22,825 bases of DNA from JAWKTM01 sp041399085 (GCA_041399085.1 JAWKTM010000095.1:1-22825), one strand, 5' to 3'; positions 8,361-15,650 are shown, numbered from the stretch's first letter. The notes: generated from the letters alone by a model not told the origin. Made by a program: numbers and translations.

Positions 8361-8780
8361 ATGAATGGCTCACAATGGGTTCGACGTGTTGTCGGCGCGC
8401 TGTCGTTGCTGCCGGTTGCGGTAACCTTCGTCGCGGCAAGCGATCTGGCGCCAGGAGGAAGTCGGTCCGATCAACAAATCCGCGCCGCCTTGGAACAGCG
8501 AGTCGATTTCGACCTGCCAGAAAGTACGCTGGCCGACTTGGTTAGCTTCCTTCGCGAACGTGGCATTCCTGTTAGCGTGAATGTGCGAGCATTGGAGGAT
8601 TACGGCATCGACACCAATGCTCGGTTAGACTTTCCCCAACAAACTCTTAACCTCCGCACCGGACTCGATCTGGCGCTTCGGCAAGTCGACTTAACGTGGA
8701 CGGTCCGGGACGGCTTGCTGATAATTACGACAGCGGACGACGTGGAAAGAACTCTCATTACCCGCATTTATGATGCATGA
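8361..8780 (+). CDS. Secreted STN/secretin N-terminal-like protein, 5' part of a frameshifted gene
   Basis: The first 139 residues start with a signal peptide (MNGSQWVRRVVGALSLLPVAVTFVAASD) and continue into an STN/DUF4974-like short domain. This includes ALEQRVDFDLPESTLADLV, SFLRERGIPVSVNVRAL, LRTGLDLALRQVDLTWTVRDGLLIITT and the start of a YDV-like motif (TRIYD). Planctomycetes carry many such secreted proteins of unknown function. The frame ends abruptly at a TGA, although the conserved continuation (HDLV, IDVITNTIEPNTW and so on) is present downstream in other frames (8776-9178). The stop is therefore probably caused by an indel near 8775. It is divergent from the DUF4139 gene. Confidence 0.75.
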   Translation: MNGSQWVRRVVGALSLLPVAVTFVAASDLAPGGSRSDQQIRAALEQRVDFDLPESTLADLVSFLRERGIPVSVNVRALEDYGIDTNARLDFPQQTLNLRTGLDLALRQVDLTWTVRDGLLIITTADDVERTLITRIYDA

Positions 8781-9178
8781 TCTCGTGGACGTGATCCCGC
8801 AGCCGGTCTTGGACCGTTATTCGCAACTCTGGGAACTAGTGGACTTCGATTCCTTGATCGATGTCATAACCAATACGATCGAGCCGAATACGTGGATGCT
8901 GTTGGCGGCCTAGCGAAGCTGCCGTTCCGTACCGCAATTGGCGGATACGAGTTCTCATGGTTTCGCAAACATGGCAAAACCATGAGAAGATCGAACATCT
9001 GCTTGCGGAACTGACGGCGGCTCGGCCGCCGAAATACTCTGCCAACTCCCAGTCTCGATTTCGCGCCGCCAACGCCCAGCTTAGGCTCACCCACGCAACC
9101 CGTCACTCGGCTTCGTTCTTCTCAATTGCGAACGACCGGGCTACCTTGATCGCGATTGAGCCACGCATTCACGGGTGA
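8776..9178 (+). pseudogene. 3' continuation of the STN-like gene, in shifted frames
   Basis: Reading on from the upstream STN-like gene requires three frame changes. One frame gives HDLVDVIPQPVLDRY and DSLIDVITNTIEPNTW (8776 to about 8895). The frame then changes for AVGGLAKLPF, where one missing G after TGG would suffice. It changes again near 8945 for VLMVSQTWQNHEKIEHLLAEL, with a stop at 9176-9178. Order and content match the usual tail of planctomycete STN-like proteins: W..VGG, then VVSQT..H..I..LL..L. Either an assembly error or true decay could explain this. Confidence 0.7.
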
Positions 9179-9271
9179 CCCAGGTTCAATTCAGTTCCAA
9201 ACGGCCGCTTGGGTAGCTCAGAGAGTGGCGGACGGTCGGCCAACTCCGGCACAGTTGGGTGAGTGGCTCCC

Positions 9272-9470
9272 GCGTGGCGGAAGCTCAGCGAAGCGGCAGC
9301 TCGGCGCAGCGTGCGGAAGGTCGCCGCAGCGGCGGAAGCTCGGCGCAGTGGCACTCGGGCGCAGTGTGCGGAAGGTCGGGCGCAAGCGCGCGGAAGGTCC
9401 CCGCAGCGCGGAAGCCAGCGCAGGGGCGCGGAAGCTCAGCGCAGTGGGCGCGGAAGCAGCTGCAGTGGCG
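9272..9470. repeat. Degenerate tandem repeat, about 20-21-bp units, block 1
   Basis: About ten imperfect units with the core GCGGAAGCTCAGCGCAG, many followed by CG or TG. Examples start near 9276, 9312, 9333, 9367, 9387, 9428 and 9448. Unit length varies by a few bases around 20-21. No protein-coding support. Confidence 0.75.
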
Positions 9471-9540
9471 TAGCGCGCAGCGTGTCGTCTGGGCGCGCTC
9501 GGAGCCGCTGGACGATCGTCTGGCCGAGAGAGCACGCGAG

Positions 9541-9680
9541 CGGAAGTTCCCGAACAGCGCCCCGGAACTTCAAGCAGCGCCCGGTGGTTCCAGGCAAGCG
9601 TCCGAATACTGGGACAGCCGCCCGGTGGTTCCGGCAACCGTCCGGAAGCTTTCAGACAGCTGCCCGGCGCTTACGGGCGG
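9541..9680. repeat. Degenerate tandem repeat, about 20-21-bp units, block 2
   Basis: About seven imperfect units based on CCGGAAGTTCC followed by roughly GAACAGCGC. Two longer near-copies, each with CGCCCGGTGGTTCC, lie about 45 bp apart (near 9578 and 9619). It shares unit length and a GGAAG core with block 1, from which it probably diverged. Confidence 0.7.
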
Positions 9681-9816
9681 ACGACGAAAAGCAATGAGCC
9701 CGCCAACCAATCACCCTGCCCACCCAACCGCGAAACAATGGGCATGGTGGGTGATGGGATATATAAACGCATGCCATTCTCCGCGCGAACATACGAGAGG
9801 AGAAAATCGGCGACGG

Positions 9817-10239
9817 TTACGCCATGGCGGCTTGGTTCACGGATTTGGCAAGTTCCGTCAGTGCCTGATCCGTTTTTTCTTCCTCGCTCATGTTCGCCTT
9901 CAATTGCTTGAGCGCGTTGCTGTAACCGAGCAGCTCAGCCCACGTACACAAGGTGCCGTACGATGCGATCTCATAGTGCTCGACCTTTTGGGCACATGAA
10001 ATCAAGGCAGCATCCATCACCTCCGACGAATCGCATTCCTCCATCATCTCGGAAGCTTCCTCGATCAGGCCCTTCATCGCATCACAGGTTTTCGCGCGTG
10101 GACTTTTGCCAGTGTTGTCGTATTGGCCACCAAGATTCAAGTAAGAAACCTGAACCCTTCGGCGATGACCGTCATCCGTTGGCTCTGACGTGCAAGCAAT
10201 CTCCGGGCCAAATTGGGAAGGGCGAAGTGAACGATGCAC
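9817..10239 (-). CDS. DUF892 (YciE/YciF-like) ferritin-like protein, N-terminus out of frame
   Basis: The C-terminal two-thirds is a clear match to the DUF892/YciF stress-associated four-helix family: KTCDAMKGLIEEASEMM, DAALISCAQKVEHYEIASYGTL, CTWAELLGYSNALKQLKANMSEEEKTDQALTELA. E and H residues typical of the family's metal site are present (KVEHYE, SEEEKTD). The first 45 or so residues of this frame look non-native. N-terminal family-like sequence (VDLQNAIGELL, CIVHFALPNLAR) occurs just upstream in another frame, at about 10137-10313, from ATGs near 10305-10322. The natural gene is therefore probably about 165 codons (to roughly 10313), with at least one frameshift near 10150-10240. YciF-like proteins are associated with stress; their biochemical role is unsettled. 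Confidence 0.8.
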   Translation of the reverse strand: MHRSLRPSQFGPEIACTSEPTDDGHRRRVQVSYLNLGGQYDNTGKSPRAKTCDAMKGLIEEASEMMEECDSSEVMDAALISCAQKVEHYEIASYGTLCTWAELLGYSNALKQLKANMSEEEKTDQALTELAKSVNQAAMA

Positions 10240-10316
10240 GGGCGCCCGTGGTTATTCACAACCTGGCGCAGCAAGAGTTCGCCGATCGCATTTTGTAGGT
10301 CAACCATCATCATTAG

Positions 10317-10387
10317 CCACATCTTCTCAGCCGCGAAGCGGCGATAGTTGGGACAGTCGTCGCTTCGCGACTCACAAGAAGATGTGG
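10317..10387. terminator. Long two-stage hairpin between the M56 gene and the DUF892 gene
   Basis: Outer arms CCACATCTTCT (10317-10327) and AGAAGATGTGG (10377-10387) pair perfectly. Inner arms AGCCGCGAAGCGGCGA (10329-10344) and TCGTCGCTTCGCGACT (10357-10372) pair at 14 of 16 positions around a 12-nt loop. It sits 7 bp beyond the M56 gene stop and just before the DUF892 start. It may terminate the BlaI/M56 transcript or be a REP-like element; there is no clear U-tract. Confidence 0.55.
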
Positions 10388-10394
10388 GTAATGA

Positions 10395-11960
10395 CTACTT
10401 TTCGCCGTTGGCCGCTTCGGCCGCCGTGCGCAGTTCGTCGTTCGCGTCGGTCAGGGCGTGCTGGATGATGAACTGGGATGCTTCGCCGCCGATCTTTTTG
10501 GCCGCTCGGACTACTTCCGCGCGGCAATCCGGTTGCTCGCATTTGAAGGCCGCGGCCAGAACTGGCAGTGCCGCTTCGCCTCGCTTCGCCGCCACGCGCA
10601 CGGCTTTCGCCACGTGCTCCGGCGACTTGGATTTCGCGACGGCGTAAAGCATTAACAGCCCCGCGTCGCCTTCGGTCTTGTCGCCCATCTCGACGATCCG
10701 GCCGATGAACGCCTGGCCTTTCTTCTCCGCAACGGCGCCGACCAACAACAGCCGGCGTTCTTGTGGTAGGTCGGCGCTGAGCAACACGTCGATCATCTCG
10801 TCGTCGGCGTCTTTCAGCATGTGAGCGATCAGCACCGCTCGGTCGTCGGCGTCGAGCTTCGCCGTCTGCTTCACGAGGAAGATGCGATCCTTTGTGTTGA
10901 GCGCCTCATAGCAAAGTGCCAGTGACGGATAGCCGTCCTTACCCATTTCGATGAACTGGCCAATCGCCTTGCGCCGCACGGCTTCGTGTTCCGATTGCTT
11001 GGCGGCGTAACCGGCCAGCAGCACGGCCTCGTCGCGGAACGGGTGATTCAACAATGCGTCGACCGCCTCCAACTGCTTGGCTTCCTCGTTCGTCATGAAC
11101 AGCTTGGCCCGACGCTTCGCTTCGTCGCTAAATTGATCGGGCATTTCACGCAACTGCTTGAGCTGCTCGACCTTGGCCTCGACCGACTCCTTCAGCTTTT
11201 CCGCGTGCTCCTTCAGTCCGCCTTCGGAGTCTTGAATCGACTCGATCCGCGCGTCCAGGGCTTCCATCTTTTCCTTTACGGCTTGAACCGCCGGAGGAAG
11301 ATTGTCCGTTTCGCGTGCGACCAACTCGACGCGCACCATGCTGACAATCGCCAGCCCAATCACCATCGCCGTCAACAGCATTCGTTTCATGTTTGAATCC
11401 TTAGTAGAAGAGTCATCCAACAACCGACGCACTCGAAACAACAGCGGATGAGCGTGCGCGCAATGCCCGGCCACCGATGTGCAAGGACGTTGAAGTTCGA
11501 CCAGCCGGCTGAGTGCCCGCAGGAAGTCGATTCGTAAAGCTGGCGTGCGAGCCGCGTCGCGGTCACTCAGCCACTCGCCGGCCTCGCGAAAATCGCGAGC
11601 CGCGCCGCGAGCCAGCGGATTGAACCACTGCGGCAACGCCAGCAGATAGACCAACCAGGTTTTCCAAATGTCGCCTCGCAGCAAATGCGAAAGCTCGTGC
11701 CGCAAAATGGCTTCACGCTCGCTGGGGTTCGACCGAGACCAGAACCGCGAAGGTACGACCAACACGTAGCCGCGCGGCAACAGCGTCAGCATCGGCCCGC
11801 TGTCGTCGGCCGCAAGCAACGGGATCGCGCGACGCACGCCTGCTTCGGCGAGCAGCCTTTGCCACTCGTCGCGCCACCCGCCATTCGCCGCGCGCCAGCG
11901 GCGCGAGCCGCGCACCGAGCGACCGTAATCCGCTAGTGCGAACAGGATCATCGCGGCCAT
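10395..11960 (-). CDS. BlaR1-like M56 metallopeptidase with HEAT/coiled-coil C-terminus
   Basis: A membrane-bound zinc peptidase of the BlaR1/MecR1 (M56) family, expected to relay a signal by inactivating its BlaI-type repressor. The open segment starts within a transmembrane helix (IWLIGMAAMILFALADYG) and carries the HExxH site (AILRHELSHLLRGD, about 88-92). The downstream acidic motif REAGEWLSDRDA and the RVRRLLDD juxtamembrane motif follow. After a further membrane helix (MKRMLLTAMVIGLAIVSMV) there is no penicillin-binding sensor domain. Instead a coiled coil (about 225-285) is followed by helical HEAT-like repeats to the end. The N-terminal helices are encoded upstream (to 12459) in other frames, so this is the 3' part of a frameshifted gene. 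A separate start at the internal MKRM, which has a weak SD, is possible but less likely. Confidence 0.85.
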   Translation of the reverse strand: MAAMILFALADYGRSVRGSRRWRAANGGWRDEWQRLLAEAGVRRAIPLLAADDSGPMLTLLPRGYVLVVPSRFWSRSNPSEREAILRHELSHLLRGDIWKTWLVYLLALPQWFNPLARGAARDFREAGEWLSDRDAARTPALRIDFLRALSRLVELQRPCTSVAGHCAHAHPLLFRVRRLLDDSSTKDSNMKRMLLTAMVIGLAIVSMVRVELVARETDNLPPAVQAVKEKMEALDARIESIQDSEGGLKEHAEKLKESVEAKVEQLKQLREMPDQFSDEAKRRAKLFMTNEEAKQLEAVDALLNHPFRDEAVLLAGYAAKQSEHEAVRRKAIGQFIEMGKDGYPSLALCYEALNTKDRIFLVKQTAKLDADDRAVLIAHMLKDADDEMIDVLLSADLPQERRLLLVGAVAEKKGQAFIGRIVEMGDKTEGDAGLLMLYAVAKSKSPEHVAKAVRVAAKRGEAALPVLAAAFKCEQPDCRAEVVRAAKKIGGEASQFIIQHALTDANDELRTAAEAANGEK

Positions 11961-12459
11961 TCCGATCAGCCAGATCGAAATCGCGGCTCGACAGAGCCGC
12001 GTAAAGCCAAACGGCGCCCGCGCCGCGTTGCCGATTTCCGTCGGCGGATTTGAATTCCCATGAGTCGTTTGTCTCGAACGACGCGAGTTCGTGGTGTGCC
12101 GGGTTGGAAGCGAACTGCGACCGATTGATTGGGGATGTTCGCGTGGCTCGACGCGGGCAACTCGCCGGGCAACCTGCCGGGCGACTTAGCCAGCCGCGAA
12201 TGCTTCTTCGCGCCGTTTTCCAATGATGCTTCGCTCGGCCGCGATTCGCTGAGTTCCGGTTCGTACCACGGCACGGTCACATGGATCGCCGCCCACATCC
12301 ATCCGGCCGCCGCGACAACGGCCACGGGCGTTAAGCGGGACTGGGGCGAGTGAATTTTCAGCCGCGGCCAACAAACCGCGGCTGGCCAACACCAGGACGG
12401 AAACAGCCAGAGTGGTCGCCAGCAAGCGCCGCTACGATCGTTTCATGCGACTCGAACAT
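11961..12459 (-). pseudogene. 5' part of the BlaR1-like gene, in shifted frames
   Basis: The natural start is probably the ATG at 12459 (GGGAG upstream), giving MFESHETIVAAL. The frame changes near 12425 to LATTLAVSVLVLASRGLLAAAENS, the family's first membrane helix. It changes again near 12350 to HSPQSRLTPVAVVAAAGWMWAAIHVTVPWYEP and a disordered Ser/Pro-rich loop. A third change before about 12000 reaches the frame of the peptidase domain (RLCRAAISIWLIG). Each segment is plausible M56 N-terminal sequence, in the right order. Confidence 0.65.
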
Positions 12460-12570
12460 ATCGGTTCTGCTCCCGCGTGATTTGGCAGCTCGATCGGTTT
12501 TCAAAGCATTACGGTGTCGACAAACCATCCACCGCGTGGTTACGGCTTCTGCCGTCGCTCGGCTCGGCAA

Positions 12571-12927
12571 TCAGCGTTTCATCTCGTTCAGTTCGTCGGC
12601 CGTCAGCGACGAGTTTTCGATCAAGTGGGCGAACAACGGCACCGCGCCGCTGACGCGATCCAGCAGCAAGTCCAACAACGGCCCGCCAACGTCTTCCGGT
12701 TCGACCGCGGCGGAATAGGTGGCCGGGCGAGTCGCCGATTTCTTGACCACGCCCTTCTCGACCAATCGTTCGAGCCGCGTTTGCACGGTGGTGTACCCGA
12801 CGTTTTCGCCGCGGTCGGTGATTGCTTGATGCGCTTCCGACAAAGTCGCTTCGCCGCGATCCCACAACATTTTCAGGATGTTGATCTCGGCCGCCGTGAA
12901 CCGCTGTTTCGCTTTCCGTTTCGCCAT
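12571..12927 (-). CDS. BlaI/MecI/CopY-type transcriptional repressor
   Basis: A 118-residue winged-helix repressor of the BlaI family, the partner of BlaR1-type M56 peptidases. Visible are KQRFTAAEINILKMLWDRGEATLSEAHQAI, the recognition-helix region GYTTVQTRLERLVEKGVV and a short helical dimerisation tail ending DELNEMKR. Length is normal. The ATG at 12927 has AGGA 4 bp upstream. It precedes the BlaR1-like gene (111-bp gap) in the usual blaI-blaR1 order. Two dyads matching the BlaI operator pattern lie directly upstream (12938-12979), so it very likely represses its own operon. The signal is unknown; there is no beta-lactamase gene in the window. Confidence 0.95.
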   Translation of the reverse strand: MAKRKAKQRFTAAEINILKMLWDRGEATLSEAHQAITDRGENVGYTTVQTRLERLVEKGVVKKSATRPATYSAAVEPEDVGGPLLDLLLDRVSGAVPLFAHLIENSSLTADELNEMKR

Positions 12928-12937
12928 CGAATCCTCG

Positions 12938-12979
12938 CTTATGACAAGTGTCGTAAATTAGTTTACGACCGTTGTCGTA
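12938..12979 (-). promoter_or_regulatory. Two tandem BlaI operators
   Basis: Read on the minus strand, TTACGACAACGGTCGTAA (12979-12962) is a perfect 7-4-7 inverted repeat, and TTACGACACTTGTCATAA (12955-12938) has one mismatch in its arms. Both fit the TTACGACAnnTGTCGTAA pattern expected of BlaI/MecI sites. Their centres are 24 bp apart, and the nearer one ends 10 bp upstream of the blaI-type ATG, overlapping the region where its promoter should be. Confidence 0.85.
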
Positions 12980-13110
12980 ATAAAGCAAGAGCGGCGTCGG
13001 CAAGAAAATGGAACAGCCCAGCGACCTGACGATCGCCGGGCTGTTCGTGGTTTCGTTGGCGAGAAGCGCGTGTCTGTGGACCACGCGAGCTCCGCCATTC
13101 ATTCGGTCAG

Positions 13111-13689
13111 TCACATCATGACGCGCGCTTCGACCTGCTTCTTGGCCAACCGCTTTCGCGCCATGTGCAACCGTCGCTTGATGGTTCCGAGCGGGGCGCG
13201 TCAAACTCGTCGCTCATTTCCAACAGCGACTGGCCGCGGACGTAGAACGCTTCCAACGTCTCGCGATCCATATCGCCCAGCCGGAGCCAAGCCCGCGGAC
13301 TTCATGCTCGCGCTCGTTTTCCAGCCGCGGCCGTCAGCGGCGTATCGTACTCGGGGCGCAGGTTGCTTCGAGTTGTCTCCGGCTCGGTCGGCAGATCCGC
13401 GGCGTCGCACCATTCGGTTGATCGCCATCCGGTTCGTGATCGACCGCAACCAGCCGCCGAACGCATCCGGCTCGGCGCAACTGATCCAGCGCTTCAAAAT
13501 CGCTTGACGAACACGTCCTGGCACAGCTCCTCGCGCCTCGGCATAGTTCCTCAATCGCTTCAGAGCGATCAAAACGTGTCGCTCGGAACTGCTCGAACAA
13601 CTGGCCAAAACGCCCCACGGTCGCCGGCCTGAGCGGCTCGTACCAAGGCCGAAACCTGGCTTCTCGTCAATTTGAATCGTGGCACTCAT
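13111..13689 (-). pseudogene. ECF sigma factor, multiply frameshifted
   Basis: An extracytoplasmic-function sigma-70 factor that reads correctly only if the frame is switched about ten times. The start is ATG 13689 (MSATIQIDEKPGF). Ordered fragments are GDRGAF, GQLFEQFRAT, VLIALKRLRNYAEA, EELCQDVFV, QAILK, LDQLR, PDAFGGWLRSITNRMAINRMVRRR (region 2), PTEPETTRSNLRPEYDTPL (linker), RLGDMDRETLEAFYVRGQSLLEMSDEFDAP and GTIKRRLHMARKRLAKKQ (region 4). The stop is TGA at 13111-13113. The length of about 190 codons is normal for the family. The key segments of both DNA- and core-binding regions are preserved, with little sign of missense decay. It lies upstream of, and in the same direction as, the BlaI gene; no anti-sigma gene is evident. 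Confidence 0.8.
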
Positions 13690-13856
13690 GATGGTTTTCT
13701 CGTGATAGACGGGGACCGGGGAACCTGTGGTCGGGCAAGTGCGACGCGAGGCGATGTGTGAGAACATCAGCCAACGGAGCCGCGACGACCAACGGCGGCT
13801 AAGCCGAGGACCGGAGCCGAATCGTGGAATCAGGGATTGAGTGGCGTAACGAGGTG

Positions 13857-14186
13857 TTACGCGGACTCGGATATCCACGACGGCCAGCCGGCGTTCGGCC
13901 AAGCCTGTTTCGATGCCGTGGCGGCTGTCGAACAACAGGTGACCAATGCCGGCGCGAGTCCTGGGGCTGAGAATCTCGCGCGCAAGTGATGCAATAAATG
14001 CATCTGTTGCTGGTGCAACGCGCGTTCGAGCGATTCCCAATAACCCAGAATTCGTCCGCCTAGATAGCGCAGACCGGGGCGACTGCCCACGCACATCGCG
14101 ACACCCGCGACGACGAGGGCGAACGTGCGATCGTTACGATCGGCGGTCACGACGTCGTTGACATTGCGGTTAAATACGCGACGCAT
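13857..14186 (-). CDS. Small protein of unknown function
   Basis: A 109-codon open frame whose start is well supported: GGAGGAGG lies 5-8 bp before the ATG at 14186. It begins MRRVFNRNVNDVVTADRNDRTFALVVAGVAMCVGS, with a short hydrophobic stretch, then a basic/helical part (YLGGRILGYWESLERALHQQQMHLLHHL). From about 13985 a different frame gives more protein-like sequence (REILSPRTRAGIGHLLFDSRHG, ERRLAVVDIRV), so the 3' end may also be frameshifted. It precedes the sigma-factor gene on the same strand. I do not recognise the family. Confidence 0.5.
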   Translation of the reverse strand: MRRVFNRNVNDVVTADRNDRTFALVVAGVAMCVGSRPGLRYLGGRILGYWESLERALHQQQMHLLHHLRARFSAPGLAPALVTCCSTAATASKQAWPNAGWPSWISESA

Positions 14187-14627
14187 GGGAGCCTCCTCCG
14201 CGGACTGGCGCGGACTGAGAAAAACCGTGAGACGAAAAGTAAAACCGGCGGTCGAGAGCCTTTCTACTCCCGAACCGTTCGGCCAAGCTTGAACATAACC
14301 CGCACCCTGGGGACCGGCAAGCGGAATGTGCGACGGCTCGGCGTAAAAACGCGAACCGCGCCCCCAGCGTCAGCGAGGTATGCAGGCCATAGACGCCTAT
14401 TCGGAACCTGCTCGCGCGGACCGAAAGTTTTTTTCCCGATTTCGCCCGCATGAAAAAATCGCGGCGAGTGACACACTCGCCCGTTCTGGGTCAACTCGGC
14501 GTTTCGCCCCGCATTTGAGGCGATCGGCAGCGAAATTCTCTATCGATGCTGGCAGCATCGGCCACGTCGTGGACGCCACGCAGGACGCTGCCAGCGTCCC
14601 AATGGGTATGTTCACTCTGCCGCCGTT
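14187..14627. other. Intergenic region with palindromes
   Basis: About 440 bp between the end of the Cys-rich protein gene and the start of the small minus-strand gene. It holds three small palindromic elements at 14545-14599 and otherwise no recognisable gene. The promoter of the 14186 gene should lie in its left part. Confidence 0.5.
14545..14599. repeat. Paired near-palindromes
   Basis: GATGCTGGCAGCATC (14545-14559), CCACGTCGTGG (14562-14572) and GACGCTGCCAGCGTC (14584-14598) follow one another. The first and third are also near reverse complements (13 of 15), so one larger stem-loop can form. It lies about 30 bp beyond the stop of the Cys-rich gene and could act as its terminator or be an intergenic repeat. 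Confidence 0.6.
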
Positions 14628-15650
14628 TTACGGGCGAAGCGGATCTGCCGGAATCACGAAGGTGGCCGGAGCCGAGTCAGCGATCGGACGAATCTCGGCT
14701 TCGATTTTCGGAGCCGATGGGCGCGACGGCTGGACGCAGCGCGCCGCTTCGGTGATCGAAAGTTGCCGTGGGCGGTTGTTCAGAACCGAGCTGGCCGAGG
14801 CTTGACGGATCGATTCGGCTGACACGATCGGAGCCGGTGTGGACACAACATGAGCACTGTCGACGCCGCGGGCCTTTCGCACTTGCGTGGCGAAGTAGTC
14901 GTTGGTCGTTGTCGCGCGGCGAGCTTGTCGTTCCAACGGAGCCATCGCTTGCGAACGCGCCGGTTGCGGAGGCGCTGGCGGCACATCTTCATCGTCCAGG
15001 AACGGATCGTTCGTATTGTTGGGACGTGGAATCGGCGGCAGCGTGTGGAACGGCGCCGGCGGAGCGGCACAACCGCAGCTCGGCGCGTCACAGCCGCACG
15101 AAGGCGGTGCTTCGCATCCACAAGCGGGCGGTGCTTCGCAACCACAGGCCGGTGCCCGCAGCCACACGCCGGGGGCGCTTCACAACCACAAGCCGGCGCT
15201 TCACAACCGCAGGCCGGAGCGGCACAGTCATCGCAGCCGCTCTTCGCACAACCGCGACTGTGGCAAACGAAGATCTTGTTCATAAAGTGGTCCACGTCGC
15301 CCAGCAGCGATTTGAACGGCAAGCATTTCCTGCGACAGCATTTCGTCGCGCAGCCTGTCTCGCAACCGCACGCCGGCGGGGCGGCGCAAGTCGGCTCGCA
15401 ACCGCAACGGGCGCGCGGCACAAGCTGGTTCGTAGCCGCAAACTGGTCGCGACTCGCACCTGGCGTGCTGCATCCGCATCCGCCGGACAGCGAGCCTAAC
15501 AGCGATGTTCGCATCCCATACGACGCGGGACGCAATTGCGCCGTGGTCGACTTGCGACTGGCCAAAAAGCCGGCCGACGACGGGGATTGGGCCGAGACGG
15601 TCGACGCGAGCACCAACGCTGCAGCGCGCCTAACAGAGCAGACGGGTCAT
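14628..15650 (-). pseudogene. Secreted Cys-Gly-Cys repeat protein, frameshifted
   Basis: A probable exported protein of about 340 residues. ATG 15650 (GGAG 7 bp upstream) opens MTRLLC and then hits TAG. Skipping one T gives RRAAALVLASTVSAQS, completing a good signal peptide. The next frame (to about 15160) contains a mixed Cys-rich head with CGCEPTC, PPACGCETGC, KCCRRKC and CHSRGCAKSGCDDC. It then runs into repeated ACGCEAP units. A second shift near 15160 continues the repeats (APPACGCEAPPSCGCDAPSCGCAAPP). The tail follows, Pro-rich, acidic (NDPFLDDEDVPPAPP) and then Ser/Ala-rich, ending at 14628. Function is unknown. The spaced CGC units suggest metal binding or disulfide-linked surface structure (inference). 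Confidence 0.65.
15061..15215 (-). repeat. In-gene repeats encoding CGCEAP units
   Basis: Short direct DNA repeats of about 18-24 bp, with the core GCTTCGCAACCACAGGC or close variants on the plus strand, encode the Cys-Gly-Cys-Glu-Ala-Pro units of the secreted protein. The second frameshift of that gene falls inside the array (near 15160), where slippage or assembly collapse is easiest. Confidence 0.65.

Larger units (their letters stand above)
9179..9816. other. Non-coding, repeat-rich intergenic region
   Basis: About 640 bp between the end of the STN-like gene and the end of the convergent DUF892 gene. Open frames crossing it are low-complexity by-products of the 21-bp-period repeats (9272-9470 and 9541-9680) and have no recognisable protein content. 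The last 100 bp contain a short AT-rich spot (gatatataaac, about 9758-9768), but nothing that can be assigned. Confidence 0.6.

Noticed and set aside
8836..9090. Short minus-strand frames behind the STN-like gene
   Set aside because: The plus strand carries the conserved continuation of the STN-like protein here, and the minus-strand frames have no content.
9259..9999. A 246-codon plus-strand frame through the 21-bp repeats
   Set aside because: A low-complexity translation of tandem repeats that then runs antisense through the DUF892 gene; no coherent protein.
13201..14094. A single 297-codon minus-strand gene
   Set aside because: Only parts of it (for example FGGWLRSITNRMAINRMVRRR) are sigma-factor sequence. 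The rest is out-of-frame translation, because the true gene zigzags between frames from 13689 to 13111.
8770..15650. Programmed frameshifting as the cause of the many frame changes
   Set aside because: Shifts occur at many unrelated positions in five unrelated genes, without a common slippery site or downstream structure.
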